Below are positions 1 to 8,743 of a DNA stretch of 64,000 nt, piece after piece. Position numbers and translations under genes: made by a program. This DNA is from Thiobacillus sp. UBA3361. Lineage in GTDB: Bacteria > Pseudomonadota > Gammaproteobacteria > Burkholderiales > Thiobacillaceae. Below the pieces are notes generated by a model. It did not search any database, was not told the DNA's origin, and saw only the letters and a program-made list of their open reading frames with translations. The stretch is from the NCBI GenBank assembly GCA_002360535.1, contig DEQR01000027.1, positions 62,001 to 126,000 of the forward strand. The letters are read 5' to 3'. Within the stretch, counting starts at the first letter, position 1. Each line of letters starts with the position of its first letter.

Positions 1-519
1 TCCTCGCGCGCGGGCGAATTACGGCAAGAGATAAACCCCTACCCACCCCCAGCCCCCTCTCCGGTGATCATCGTTGGATCGTCCGCGAGCGGCCATGAAA
101 ATCGGAGTAGTGGGGAAGGTGAGCCCAAGCAAACTTCGGAACCGCCCCTCGTCTTCTCCGGCACCCTGCTGCCGGCGGAGCAGGCAGTCGCCCACCCGTG
201 GCTGGCCGACCTGGCTCCCGCCCTGCGCCAGCTGGTGCTGGACGAACATGCCGGCATGGTGCGCGGCCGGGAGGTACGCAATCCCCTGGGCTACCTGCAC
301 ACCCTGATCCAGGCCGCCCGAGCAGGCCGCTTCGTACCCACCATCGCCTTTCGGGTCGCACGAACCCGTGAGGAAGCCCAGGCCCGGGCCGAGGCCCAGC
401 GCCAGGCGCGTGCAGTGCTGCGCCAAGATCCGGACCCTGCCGCACGCCTGGCCGCCCGAGAGCATCTGGCTCGCATGCGGGAGCAGCTGGGCATGGGTTC
501 GCAAGGTGGGGCGAAATGA
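1..519 (+). CDS. 3' end of STY4528-like ICE replication protein (partial)
   Basis: The reading frame is open from the first base of the window to the stop at 517-519, so this is the C-terminal part of a gene that starts upstream; the internal GTG at 64 is only the first start codon inside the window. The sequence around residues 94-107 (NPLGYLHTLIQAARAGRF) resembles the conserved C-terminal block of STY4528-type pathogenicity-island replication proteins, and the Arg/Ala/Glu-rich tail is predicted helical. Its position directly before the TIGR03761, DUF3158 and ssb genes is the usual order in this ICE family. The first 60 bases resemble a C-rich intergenic repeat, so the extreme N-terminal part seen here may be atypical. 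The family assignment rests on a short match and on context. Confidence 0.5.
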   Translation, partial: SSRAGELRQEINPYPPPAPSPVIIVGSSASGHENRSSGEGEPKQTSEPPLVFSGTLLPAEQAVAHPWLADLAPALRQLVLDEHAGMVRGREVRNPLGYLHTLIQAARAGRFVPTIAFRVARTREEAQARAEAQRQARAVLRQDPDPAARLAAREHLARMREQLGMGSQGGAK

Positions 520-540
520 GTCCCGCAAAAAGCCTGGTTC

Positions 541-559
541 GTGTTCGCACTGCGAACAC
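541..559. promoter_or_regulatory. 19-bp palindrome, copy 1
   Basis: GTGTTCGCACTGCGAACAC: two perfect 9-bp arms around one central base. It lies between the STY4528-like gene and the TIGR03761 gene. Copy 2 is the exact reverse complement 52 bp away, close to five helical turns. Candidate binding site for an ICE-encoded ParB-like or repressor protein. Confidence 0.6.
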
Positions 560-592
560 TCCGGAAGAGGCCGGACCTGAATCAATCCCTGG

Positions 593-611
593 GTGTTCGC
601 AGTGCGAACAC
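593..611. promoter_or_regulatory. 19-bp palindrome, copy 2
   Basis: GTGTTCGCAGTGCGAACAC, identical to copies 1 and 3 except that the central base is read from the other strand. It lies 74 bp before the start of the TIGR03761 gene. Confidence 0.6.
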
Positions 612-684
612 CTCGACCAGTCCGTGACTGGCGCAATCGACATCGATCAGCCTGGCGCTGGCGCAATTTGAACCCACGAGGACC

Positions 685-1728
685 ATGATGAATTCACCGA
701 TTCCCCTGACCCCCCCGACGTTTCGCCCCTTCGCCGATGGCTACGACCTGGAGACCGAGCGCCTGGCGCTGGCCGACCTGCTTCAGGCGGAGCAGCCAGA
801 CGAGTCCGACCCCCGCTGGCCCAGGGTGATCGAATACACCGAGCGCCTGCGCCAATTGCAGCAGATGCAGGCCTCCTGGCAGTTGCGCAAAGGCGCGGAT
901 GCAGTGGTGCCGGACACCGAGGCCGCGATCCAGGCGGGCAGTTTGGTGGACGAGGCGCCGGACGCCATGGTGTTGCATACCCAGGAGGCCCACCGCCTGT
1001 TCATGGGTCGGGGCCGGGATCCCCAGGGCAACCTGCAGCCCATCGTCGGCGGCAAGCGGGTGGCCGCCGCCTTGCGATCCATCTGGTATCTGTCCGGCAA
1101 CGACAATCCTTATGCCGACTGGGCGCTCATCGACACCGGCGAGCGGATCCAGCAGCTCAAGGCGGCCCTGGACGAACTGGGGCGGACCTGCGAGTCGCGC
1201 CTCGAGGCCGCGGCCCGCAAGGGGCTGATCTTCTCGATTCTCAAGTCCCGTGAGCCGGTCTCCCTGGAGCTGGGTTTCCGTTCTCCCTACGGCTACACCG
1301 TGGCCGGCCTGATCGTCGAGTACGACTTCCGGGTACGCCAGGTGAAGACCCTGGTGCGTAAGGACCTGATGACCGACGAGGAAGGACGCAAGCTGATCCG
1401 CGAGGTGACCCGCCGCATTCGGGGGGTGTTCGAGACGCCGGTGCGTTTCGAGCGCTATCTGATCCGCCCGGAATTGCGCGAACTCTCCCGCAGCGACTGG
1501 CTGCCCGGCGCCGATGGGGAAGCGGGCAAGCGGGTGAAGGCGGTGACCGGCATCTTCGGCGAGGTGCCCAAGGCGGTCTTCACCGGCACCGTGGCACCGC
1601 GTCATACCCGCCGGCGGGTGAGTCTGAGCGAGCAGGAACTGGCGCTGTTGCAGCGGGTCGCCGAGGGGGCGCTGGATGGCGAGTTCGCGGGATCTGATGA
1701 GGCCAGCGGGGAAGCCGCCCTGCTATGA
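685..1728 (+). CDS. TIGR03761 (PFL_4669-type) integrating conjugative element protein
   Basis: A 347-residue protein with the signature of the PFL_4669 ICE family: LHTQEAHRLFMGR near residue 97, then a GKRVAAALRSIWYLSGNDNPYADW block near residues 122-146 and a SPYGYTVAGLIVEYD block near 208-222. The family is conserved in the replication/maintenance block of these ICEs; its biochemical role is not established. The ATGATG start is preceded by a short GAGG. The stop overlaps the next start (ATGA), indicating translational coupling with the DUF3158 gene. A C-terminal extension after about residue 300 is rich in charged residues. Two 19-bp palindromes lie just upstream and may control it. Confidence 0.85.
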   Translation: MMNSPIPLTPPTFRPFADGYDLETERLALADLLQAEQPDESDPRWPRVIEYTERLRQLQQMQASWQLRKGADAVVPDTEAAIQAGSLVDEAPDAMVLHTQEAHRLFMGRGRDPQGNLQPIVGGKRVAAALRSIWYLSGNDNPYADWALIDTGERIQQLKAALDELGRTCESRLEAAARKGLIFSILKSREPVSLELGFRSPYGYTVAGLIVEYDFRVRQVKTLVRKDLMTDEEGRKLIREVTRRIRGVFETPVRFERYLIRPELRELSRSDWLPGADGEAGKRVKAVTGIFGEVPKAVFTGTVAPRHTRRRVSLSEQELALLQRVAEGALDGEFAGSDEASGEAALL

Positions 1729-2168
1729 GTCCGGCCATGGCCTCAGCCGATGTTGTCAGCACACCGGACCTGTCCACAAAGGGCTTTAAGGGTAAGGGCG
1801 CGGCCTGGGGCAATGAAACCCGCGCCCGGCTGGCCGGCATCCGGCAAGACATGCAAGCACTGGCGCGGCAGACTCGGGCGGTGCGCGGACATGACTACCT
1901 GCTCACCGTGCACGTCCGCAAGCACAACGGCCAGCATGCCCTGCGCTGGCGCTTGGCGGGTCGCCCAGCCAGGCATGTGTCCTGGGCGGCCATCGTCGGC
2001 CAGGTCGATCTGCTGCCTCCCGCCCTGGCCGACTGGTATCGGCAGGCGCATAGCGCCGCCCTTTGCCTCAACCATCAGGAGATGGCGGCGCGTCATGAAC
2101 TGCGGCTGGCCGAGCGTTACCGGGAGGAAGTGTTCGCACTGCGAACACCCCCAAAACGAATGTCCTGA
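1725..2168 (+). CDS. DUF3158 family ICE protein
   Basis: A 147-residue protein resembling DUF3158 members, which follow the TIGR03761 gene in this ICE family. It starts within the previous gene's stop codon (ATGA). Features are a central basic segment and a LRWRLAGRPARHVSW stretch typical of the family. Function is unknown; co-conservation with ssb suggests a role in element replication or DNA processing. The third 19-bp palindrome lies inside its last codons (2130-2148), so a DNA-binding site and coding sequence overlap here. Confidence 0.75.
   Translation: MSPAMASADVVSTPDLSTKGFKGKGAAWGNETRARLAGIRQDMQALARQTRAVRGHDYLLTVHVRKHNGQHALRWRLAGRPARHVSWAAIVGQVDLLPPALADWYRQAHSAALCLNHQEMAARHELRLAERYREEVFALRTPPKRMS
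2130..2148. promoter_or_regulatory. 19-bp palindrome, copy 3 (inside the end of the DUF3158 gene)
   Basis: Same sequence as copy 1. It is encoded within codons near the DUF3158 C-terminus and lies 80 bp before the ssb start, so it could act on ssb expression. Confidence 0.6.
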
Positions 2169-2227
2169 CTTCCATCCCCGCACCCGGCCGGGTACGGGTT
2201 CCAAACCGGCGAACGAAAGGAGCCAAC

Positions 2228-2623
2228 ATGCCGAATAACTATCAAGGTACGGGTAATCTGGGCGAAAGCCCTGCCCTCAAGACGGTCCAGGTCAACGGGG
2301 AAGACCGCAAGGTGGCGGAGTTGCGCGTGTTCTTCGACAACTACCGAGCCGATGGCCAGGGTGGACTGGAGCAGACCGGTGGCCACTGGCTGGATGTCTC
2401 CCTCTGGGACTACAAGGCCGAACAGGCGGCCCGGCTATTGCGGAAGGGCGCGCGGGTGTACGTGACCGGCCGGCTTGAGCTGGACAGCTGGACGGATCGG
2501 GAGACCGGAGAACCCAGAGAGAAGCTGCGTCTAGTGGCCGACGACGTGCTGTTGTCGCTGACGCGGGTGAAGGGAGTGGAGTTCGAGGCCAGGCGGGGGG
2601 AGGAAGAATGCAACGCCACCTGA
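2228..2623 (+). CDS. ssb: Single-stranded DNA-binding protein (ICE type)
   Basis: A 131-residue OB-fold protein: N-terminal strand with LGESPALKTVQVNGEDRKVAELRV, a W-L-D-V-S-L-W-D block near residues 57-64 and GARVYVTGRLELDSW near 77-91, which are the SSB core strands. It lacks the long Gly/Pro-rich tail and acidic DDIPF tip of chromosomal SSB, as is usual for ICE-borne SSBs. It probably coats single-stranded DNA during element replication or transfer. AAGGAG lies seven bases before the ATG, and a GC-rich hairpin precedes it. In related ICEs the DUF3577 gene follows soon after; here about 24.5 kb of cargo separates them. Confidence 0.88.
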   Translation: MPNNYQGTGNLGESPALKTVQVNGEDRKVAELRVFFDNYRADGQGGLEQTGGHWLDVSLWDYKAEQAARLLRKGARVYVTGRLELDSWTDRETGEPREKLRLVADDVLLSLTRVKGVEFEARRGEEECNAT

Positions 2624-2653
2624 GCGAGCGGCTATGACAGCTTCCCGACCTGC

Positions 2654-2702
2654 TGACTCACAACGTTGATCCCGTGAGCCTACTGGCTCAATACGGGAGT
2701 CA
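2654..2702. terminator. Hairpin between ssb and the convergent helicase gene
   Basis: CCCGTGAGCC (2671-2680) pairs with GGCTC plus ACGGG (2685-2697, with a three-base bulge) around a TACT loop, inside a TGACTC/GAGTCA outer repeat. It sits between convergent genes, so it may be a bidirectional terminator. There is no clear T-run, so function is tentative. Confidence 0.4.
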
Positions 2703-2748
2703 GCGGTGCTTTGTTGGTAATCAGGCTTGTCAGCGTCCTGACCGTGAT

Positions 2749-4497
2749 TCAGAGATTGTGCCCAGCTAGCAGAGGGCAAGCAGGAAATGCGGGGTCCAGA
2801 ATCAGCATATGCGACTTGGCCCGGGTAACAGCTACGCGCAGTATTTTCCGGCTCCGGGCGTGTGGATGGGCGTCGCCCCACCACACGAACGACGACACGA
2901 ACCCTCCCGTGTCCTGGTCGTAGCGCCCTTCGCGCAGCACGATCACGGCGTCGAACTGTTTTCCCTTCGACTTGTGGATCGTCATTATTTGAAGCCCGTC
3001 GTGGTCTTCGGCGCCGTCGAGAATCTGATCCTGGGCCAAGGCGGAGTCGAGGGCAGACCTCGCGTTGACATATCGGCCGTTGCGCGACCATTCGGCCGCC
3101 AGGTTGGCAGATATCCTCTTGCCTCTGTTGAAGGCCACCAGATAGTCCAGGTGCCGGGCGACTTCCCGCAGTTCGTCCTGTCCGCCGTCGCGTAGCGCCT
3201 TCTTGACCACGAGCCAGTCTTTGCCGGGGCTGCCGGAAAAGGACGAGCCGTCCATCTGCCCGACGAGCACGAAGAGCGCCTTGACCAGTCCGGCGCGAGG
3301 CGTCTTCCCCGAGCGAAGGGCGGCAGCCCATGCCTGGCGTTCCTTCGCCTTGGCCAACCCTGCCGCCTTCTTCACGTCGGCGAGCAAATCCAGCGCGGTC
3401 GCCACGTCGGCCGGTACGTTTCCGGCGTTTCTCGGTTCGAGAAGAAAGGCGGCGAAGCGGGCGGAAAGCATCGCCTCGCTTTCGTCGAAGTGAAGCCTGT
3501 GTCTCACCGGCTTTTCGCCCGCACCGAGGGCGGCGGAGATCTTCGCTGCCGACCCTCCAGAATGGGTAAGTACGGCGACGCTCTTCGCCCAAGTTCCGGT
3601 CTCCTTTTTCACCCGACGGTGAATGACGCCCAGCGCGATCCGCACAATCTTCTTCCAGTCGGGATTTTTGGGCGCGTAGACGAACTTCGAAACCCCTTTG
3701 TAGGGCGTCCCTCTCGGCTTGAGAGTGAGTATGTCGTTTCCGAAGACGGCTATTTCGGTGCCGGGGCTGCGGTGGTTGCGAGACCCCAGATCGATTTCGA
3801 GGGGCGATAGCGCGGCGCGTATGGCGATGATGCGCTCCGGTCCCACGCCCGGCAGGTGGTCGAATATCTGCTGTTCCATGTCCGCCAGACACAAGACCTG
3901 GGAATGGGGGGTCAGGAGTTCGATGCAGCGCCACGCCTCGGGGCCGGTGTCCTGGGCTTCGTCCACCACGATCAACGGATGCCGTTGCGACACGAGACGG
4001 CGCAGGTGGGCGCTCCGCTCCAGAAGGGCGGACGCGTTGGGGTAGAACAGATCGAAGGCAATCCTGCCTTCCTCGACGAAAAGCCGTTCGCGCTCGACGA
4101 GCCAAGCCTGCCAGGCCGGATCCTCCGGCTTGGCCTTCTTGAATCCGGACAGGGCCTTCTCGTCCTGCGGCAGCAGGATGGACAGCCGTTTGGGGGCGCC
4201 GAGGAGGTAGGAGTGGGCTTTGAGCAGATCCCAGCAGAACGAGTGAAAGGTCTGAAGGGACAACAGGTTTTCTTGTTCCCGGGGGATGGAGGATTTCGCG
4301 GCCTCCGCCAGTCTGGCGACGGCCGCTCTCGAGAAACTTAGAAACAAGATCCGCTGGCCCGGCCGTAGGCCCCGTCCGATTCGGCCTACGGCCTTCTCGA
4401 GGGCGAGCGTGGTCTTCCCGCTGCCCGGGCCTCCGATAACGAGAGCGTGCCCGCCGTGCCCCATGAGAAGCGGGCGCGGATCTTCTTCCTGCGTCAC
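2749..4497 (-). CDS. gajB: UvrD/Rep-like superfamily I helicase, Gabija GajB-like
   Basis: I choose the GTG at 4497 (VTQEEDPRPLL) because it overlaps the TGA of the upstream OLD gene, giving a 582-residue protein; the open frame continues upstream only as shadow of that gene. Walker A GGPGSGKT lies at residues 22-29, motif II is VVDEAQD, and motif VI is RVAVTRAK near the C-terminus. In Gabija systems the helicase partner senses or unwinds DNA termini and works in complex with the OLD nuclease GajA. Coupled translation with an OLD-TOPRIM gene is the class 2 OLD/Gabija arrangement. A stretch near residues 255-300 is rich in Ala/Lys and is probably an inserted 1B/2B subdomain. Intact by motif content. 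Confidence 0.8.
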   Translation of the reverse strand: MTQEEDPRPLLMGHGGHALVIGGPGSGKTTLALEKAVGRIGRGLRPGQRILFLSFSRAAVARLAEAAKSSIPREQENLLSLQTFHSFCWDLLKAHSYLLGAPKRLSILLPQDEKALSGFKKAKPEDPAWQAWLVERERLFVEEGRIAFDLFYPNASALLERSAHLRRLVSQRHPLIVVDEAQDTGPEAWRCIELLTPHSQVLCLADMEQQIFDHLPGVGPERIIAIRAALSPLEIDLGSRNHRSPGTEIAVFGNDILTLKPRGTPYKGVSKFVYAPKNPDWKKIVRIALGVIHRRVKKETGTWAKSVAVLTHSGGSAAKISAALGAGEKPVRHRLHFDESEAMLSARFAAFLLEPRNAGNVPADVATALDLLADVKKAAGLAKAKERQAWAAALRSGKTPRAGLVKALFVLVGQMDGSSFSGSPGKDWLVVKKALRDGGQDELREVARHLDYLVAFNRGKRISANLAAEWSRNGRYVNARSALDSALAQDQILDGAEDHDGLQIMTIHKSKGKQFDAVIVLREGRYDQDTGGFVSSFVWWGDAHPHARSRKILRVAVTRAKSHMLILDPAFPACPLLAGHNL

Positions 4498-6317
4498 GCG
4501 GGCGCTGCTCCGGCGGGGGCGGCCTGCCCGTCGTCTTCCGCAAGCGGAGCCGCGGCGGGTTCGGCGGGTTTCGGGAAGTGCCCGTACACCTCTCCAAGGA
4601 AGTTTGTGACCGTGGTCGGGAGTTCCGCCAGATCGCATTCTTCGAACAGGCGGGCCGCCCAGCCGGCGCCCTTGCCGCTGGCAAGGGCATTTCTTGCGAT
4701 GTTTTGGATCTCGTCGTCGACGGGTCTGGCCGCCGGTATGCCGACCTGGCCGTTTTCGCCGGACTCCCTGAGAGCGGCAAGGAACGCCCACAGGCGGTCG
4801 GGAGGCATCTCCGTCGCGATCAGTTCCTCGAAGCCGGCGTACTGGTGCTCGCAATCCACGTCGAAGACCGCGGCGAACTTCTGCTTGTCCTCGCCTTTTC
4901 TCTGTTTGTGATCGTAGAAGGAGAAGGTCTTCAAGCCGAGAGCCTTGAAGAAGGCGCCAAACTTGGGAATGGAGCCGTCGCTTTCGGCGTCGAAGAAGGC
5001 CACGCCCGCGATGTCCAGAGGCAGAAGTTCCGGGAACGCTTCCTCGATTCTCCTGGCGGCCACCGGCAGGGCGTGAAACTCGGTGACCCCTTCGGCCACC
5101 ACGGCGCCGCGGCCCAGCATGCATTCGGTCAAGCCCCGGCGGGCATATCGCTTGTAGTCGTTGTCCTTAAGACCCGTGGCGTCGGAGACGCGCATGGCGC
5201 CAACTGTTCCCACTTCGTTTCTCGAAAGCAAAAGGGTCTGGGACGGTTCGAATCTTTCGATGACGAAGGGAGAGTGCGAAGTGACGAATGCCTGGGTGGT
5301 CCTTTGAAGAAGATAGTCCGCGATTCTTCGCTGCGTGTGAGGCGGCACGGCGATTTCAGGTTCCTCCATCGCGAAGATGACGGTCTCGGGCTTGAGGTCG
5401 GCAATGACGGAGAGAAGGGCCAGCACCACCGTGTTGAGCGTGCCCGTCCCGGCCTGCTGGAAGGGCACGGGATACTGATCGGCCGACATCGCCAGGAAGA
5501 AGGCCATCGTCTTTCTCAGGTGCTCCCGCGTGAGTTGGGTAACGTGTAGTTTGGTGGCGCGGCCCGGCGCGTTCGTGGGGATGTAGCGGGAAAGTCTGGA
5601 TTCCACGTCAGCCAGGATGGGATCCAAATCGGACGCGTCGGCCTCGATGTCCATCGCTTTCAGCCGCGCGATGGCTTTCTCCCAGAGGCCGGTGCGAACC
5701 CCTTTGAGCCGCAGGATTAGATCGAGCAGGGAGCCTCGTTCGAGACTGAGCGCGCGGGAACCCGTGCGAAGCGTCCTCAGGTAGAGAAATCCGAAAAGCC
5801 TCTTGATGTCCTTTCTGACCGGCGAGAGTTCTCCAGGAGCGGCGTCGGGACTGTGGGAGAACCAAGTCTGCGCCTCAAACTCGTCCTCCTCCGGGTTGTA
5901 CAGGGCGACGGTTTCCAGGCGCAGGCAACTCAGCGTTTCTGGAGGGTTCGCTTCGGCGGCTTCCCCGGGTTCGAGAAGGCGGCGCTCGGCCGGCTTCCAA
6001 AACTCGACGTGTCCTCCGCAGCGATTTTCGACTTCATCCGTGAGTTCTGTCAGCACGGCTTCGACGCGCAGGGGAATCTTTCGCGGTTCCCCGCCTTCCT
6101 CTACCGGAGCGGCCAGGTATACGGCGTTGTGGAAGTCGAACTCCTCGATCGGTGGAAATCGACCCAACCGGTCCGGCCCAAGGACGAGATCGAGCGCTTC
6201 GAGCACCGTGGACTTCCCGACGTTGTTGGGGCCGACCATCAGAGCGTGGCCGTCGAAATGGATTTCCGCGGATTTGATTCCTCGGAAGTTCGATATGGAA
6301 AGGCGAACAACTTTCAA
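4494..6317 (-). CDS. gajA: OLD-family ATPase/TOPRIM nuclease, Gabija GajA-like
   Basis: The likely start is the TTG at 6317 (AGGGAG eight bases upstream), giving about 607 residues; the frame is open further upstream but with low-complexity sequence. The N-terminal ABC-type ATPase begins with ISNFRGIKSAEIHFDG and has Walker A GPNNVGKST at residues 29-37; FAMEEPEIAVPPHTQRR is the signature/Walker B region and TSHSPFVIERF the H-loop. A C-terminal TOPRIM domain starts at GAVVAEGVTEF and includes an acidic DAESDGS segment. GajA is a sequence-specific DNA nickase regulated by nucleotides; paired with GajB it protects against phages. The tail after the TOPRIM domain is Pro/Ala-rich. The exact start is uncertain. 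Confidence 0.8.
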   Translation of the reverse strand: MKVVRLSISNFRGIKSAEIHFDGHALMVGPNNVGKSTVLEALDLVLGPDRLGRFPPIEEFDFHNAVYLAAPVEEGGEPRKIPLRVEAVLTELTDEVENRCGGHVEFWKPAERRLLEPGEAAEANPPETLSCLRLETVALYNPEEDEFEAQTWFSHSPDAAPGELSPVRKDIKRLFGFLYLRTLRTGSRALSLERGSLLDLILRLKGVRTGLWEKAIARLKAMDIEADASDLDPILADVESRLSRYIPTNAPGRATKLHVTQLTREHLRKTMAFFLAMSADQYPVPFQQAGTGTLNTVVLALLSVIADLKPETVIFAMEEPEIAVPPHTQRRIADYLLQRTTQAFVTSHSPFVIERFEPSQTLLLSRNEVGTVGAMRVSDATGLKDNDYKRYARRGLTECMLGRGAVVAEGVTEFHALPVAARRIEEAFPELLPLDIAGVAFFDAESDGSIPKFGAFFKALGLKTFSFYDHKQRKGEDKQKFAAVFDVDCEHQYAGFEELIATEMPPDRLWAFLAALRESGENGQVGIPAARPVDDEIQNIARNALASGKGAGWAARLFEECDLAELPTTVTNFLGEVYGHFPKPAEPAAAPLAEDDGQAAPAGAAPA

Positions 6318-6688
6318 GACCAGGCTCCCTTCCGGCGCTTCTCGCTCCGATCCGCCCTGTTGAGGGAGGCAGGAGCCTTCGGCGTCGCTACTATTTTGGT
6401 ACGCACATGGCATCCTTATCGAACGTCCATGATAAGCAGTTTGCCCCAAACGATGAAGGAGAAGTGCGCCACCCAATTCCGCCTTGCGGCGGCGGAGGTG
6501 TCCTAGGCTCAAAGGGAGGGGCTCGCATGCATTAAGTTGAGGCACGTCCAAGGCTTGTTCCGCCCGAACTCCGGGTGGTCGGCCGAAGCCGCCGTTGTTG
6601 GGTGGATGTCTTTTCGTTTGCTTCGAGCTTTATAGTGGTCGCATATGTCTAGAAGAACCCAGGGCGATCAAACAAGACAGAAAGAGCG
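6318..6688. other. Divergent intergenic region between the Gabija pair and the HEPN gene
   Basis: This 371-bp stretch must hold the promoters of both divergent units. I see no convincing consensus -10/-35 pair and no intact small gene. G+C falls noticeably towards the HEPN gene, marking a compositional boundary. Confidence 0.5.
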
Positions 6689-8281
6689 ATGACCACCAAT
6701 CCTGGATTCGACGGCCTCAACAAGCAGTGCAAACGCAGCATCACGAAAATGAGCGATGCCAAAGCGCTCGCACACATCGGCCAGTTGATCGACCATGCCT
6801 TCGATGCTTCGTTCGAGCGTGGTGCCAAACGCGCGCTTTATTTGCTCGACGAATTAGCCGAACGAGAACTCATCGACGCGGATGGTGCCTTGGTCGAGTA
6901 TTTCCGAGCCAATGCGTGGGCGGCGCTGTCGCATATTGCGAATGTACGACGATCCTGGTCTTGGGAAGCACCAGAACGTCAGGCAGAACTGCTTGCTCTG
7001 TCGCGCGCCTCAAACCATGCCGGCTTTGCGAGTCTCGATAAGGTTCGTCAATGCCAAATCCTTACCAATCACGCGAACCTCCTGAATACCGTCGGTCGCA
7101 CGATCGATGCGATTGCCATTTGGGACGCTGCTCTGAAGATCATTCCAAGGTTTGCGCTGGCATGGGGTAACCGTGGCTGCGGACTTGGAGATTATGCCCG
7201 CATGGTATTTGATGACTACGAGCGCGCGATTCTGGCTTTGCATGCTTTCGACAGTCTTCGTTCCTCAATGGAGGAGGATGCATTTTTCGATTCTGGCGAT
7301 CCGCGAGGGGCAGTAACCTATTTCTCTGGTCATGCGACGGAAATCGCTGGCGCAGTCAATCTTGACGCAGTCCGGAAGATGCAGAACCTCGATCAGGGTA
7401 ATGCAGGCCGCTCGAAGATCGAACGCGTCTATCGACGTTGGTGCCTTGAACACCGTCTTTTCCTGTGCCCTCTGAATGATCTTGGACGACATCTTGCCGC
7501 AGCTACCGATGATCTGATGCTGCCGCCTCTGATCGAAGGGTTTAATGACCGTCCCGACAGATATCTGCCCCCACCAATCGTTGGCTTCTTCAGTCAGATG
7601 AAGCAGGAGTATGTCTCAGCGCGCTTCGTGCTGTTCGAGGGAATAAGCAGCACACAGGTCCACTTCTCGGATCGCGGGGTCGCGCTCACCGACACGCTCA
7701 ACTATCCGCTCTATTCGTTAGCGAGCGAGCGGGTCCGCACTGCCTTCCGCATCGCCTATTCCCTGCTCGACAAGGTCGCCTTTCTGGTTTATCGCTATTG
7801 GAACTTAGACAAAAAACAACCAGACAGAGTTAGCTTCAAGAACGTCTGGATGGTCGAGGGTAAGGCGTGCCTGCTGCCACAGTTCGAGAAATACGACAAT
7901 CTGCCACTACGCGGCTTGTTCTGGTTGTCGAAGGAGCTGTTTGATGAGCAGCTCAAACTGACCACCGCAGCTGATGCTCGTGAGCTGCACGCTATTCGCA
8001 ATGCACTAGAGCACACTTATCTGCGTGTGAGCGAAGGCTGGGCAAAACCGTTCATGATCAACGGGACGAACAACGGCAGCTTCGGCATCGCTATCGGCAG
8101 CGATGAACTCGAAGCCAAAGCGATCCGAGTCATGCAGATGGCGCGATCCGCATTGTTCTACGTATCATTCGCGATCGGCGTCGAAGAGCGGAAGAAACGA
8201 CTCGCGAATCCCGGTCAGCTTATCGGATCGATTCCGCTCTTCGGCCTCAACGATAAGCGGAAGCGGCGCGACCCATGCTAA
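6689..8281 (+). CDS. LA2681-type HEPN domain protein
   Basis: A 530-residue protein. The C-terminal third matches the LA2681-type HEPN family, with the catalytic-type RxxxxH motif RNALEH at about residues 437-442. The N-terminal half is helical with TPR-like segments (NHANLLNTVGRTIDAIAIWDAALKIIPRFALAWGNRG near residues 128-164). HEPN domains are usually RNases in toxin-antitoxin, abortive-infection and other defence systems. No obvious antitoxin is adjacent; the nearest same-strand gene is the NYN-LOTUS gene 462 bp downstream. Codon use is less GC-rich than in neighbours, suggesting separate acquisition. The Shine-Dalgarno (AGAAAGAG) is weak. RNase activity is inferred from the motif only. 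Confidence 0.72.
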   Translation: MTTNPGFDGLNKQCKRSITKMSDAKALAHIGQLIDHAFDASFERGAKRALYLLDELAERELIDADGALVEYFRANAWAALSHIANVRRSWSWEAPERQAELLALSRASNHAGFASLDKVRQCQILTNHANLLNTVGRTIDAIAIWDAALKIIPRFALAWGNRGCGLGDYARMVFDDYERAILALHAFDSLRSSMEEDAFFDSGDPRGAVTYFSGHATEIAGAVNLDAVRKMQNLDQGNAGRSKIERVYRRWCLEHRLFLCPLNDLGRHLAAATDDLMLPPLIEGFNDRPDRYLPPPIVGFFSQMKQEYVSARFVLFEGISSTQVHFSDRGVALTDTLNYPLYSLASERVRTAFRIAYSLLDKVAFLVYRYWNLDKKQPDRVSFKNVWMVEGKACLLPQFEKYDNLPLRGLFWLSKELFDEQLKLTTAADARELHAIRNALEHTYLRVSEGWAKPFMINGTNNGSFGIAIGSDELEAKAIRVMQMARSALFYVSFAIGVEERKKRLANPGQLIGSIPLFGLNDKRKRRDPC

Positions 8282-8743
8282 GTCAGTGCAAAACGAGCAT
8301 CTCGCCCCAGGAACTGCTGGCGCACTTGTAGTCGGCCAAGCAAAGCATTTACGGCTGCTTCCCTGAGAATTGCTGACTGAATCGGCTCGCCTGTCGAATG
8401 ACGGCTCTGGCCGAGTTGTGTGAATTCACCCTACGGCAGGTTGCTGAGCACAGCCGTCATTTAGACCGAGAGCTTTCTGGATTGGGTGTCTGGCAGGAGT
8501 TGGCCGGATGCGCATGTAGTGCGGCTTCCGAAAACCGACCTCGGAAAAGCTTGGCTGGCCAGCGAGTCTCGCTTTTGCGGCACTTGCCTTTTGGGCAAGA
8601 CATGGCGATAAGGGGGCGCTAAAGTTCCACATGAAGATTCCTGGACATCTGCGAACAATGCGCACTGAAAAACGCAGCCCAGACCCATACGCTCTGATCG
8701 AAAGCATCACAATTATTCTGACAAGGATGGAAGGGAGGTTAAC
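8282..8743. other. Gene-free spacer between the HEPN and NYN genes
   Basis: This 462-bp stretch has only short open frames with no start signals or recognisable products. It may contain decayed sequence and a promoter for the NYN gene; I could not identify one. Confidence 0.45.

Noticed and set aside
2531..4780. A 749-codon minus-strand frame overlapping the helicase gene
   Set aside because: Arg/Pro-rich translation without motifs. The neighbouring frame has all the UvrD motifs.
8398..8622. Open frames between the HEPN and NYN genes
   Set aside because: No ribosome site, no plausible composition and no recognisable product.
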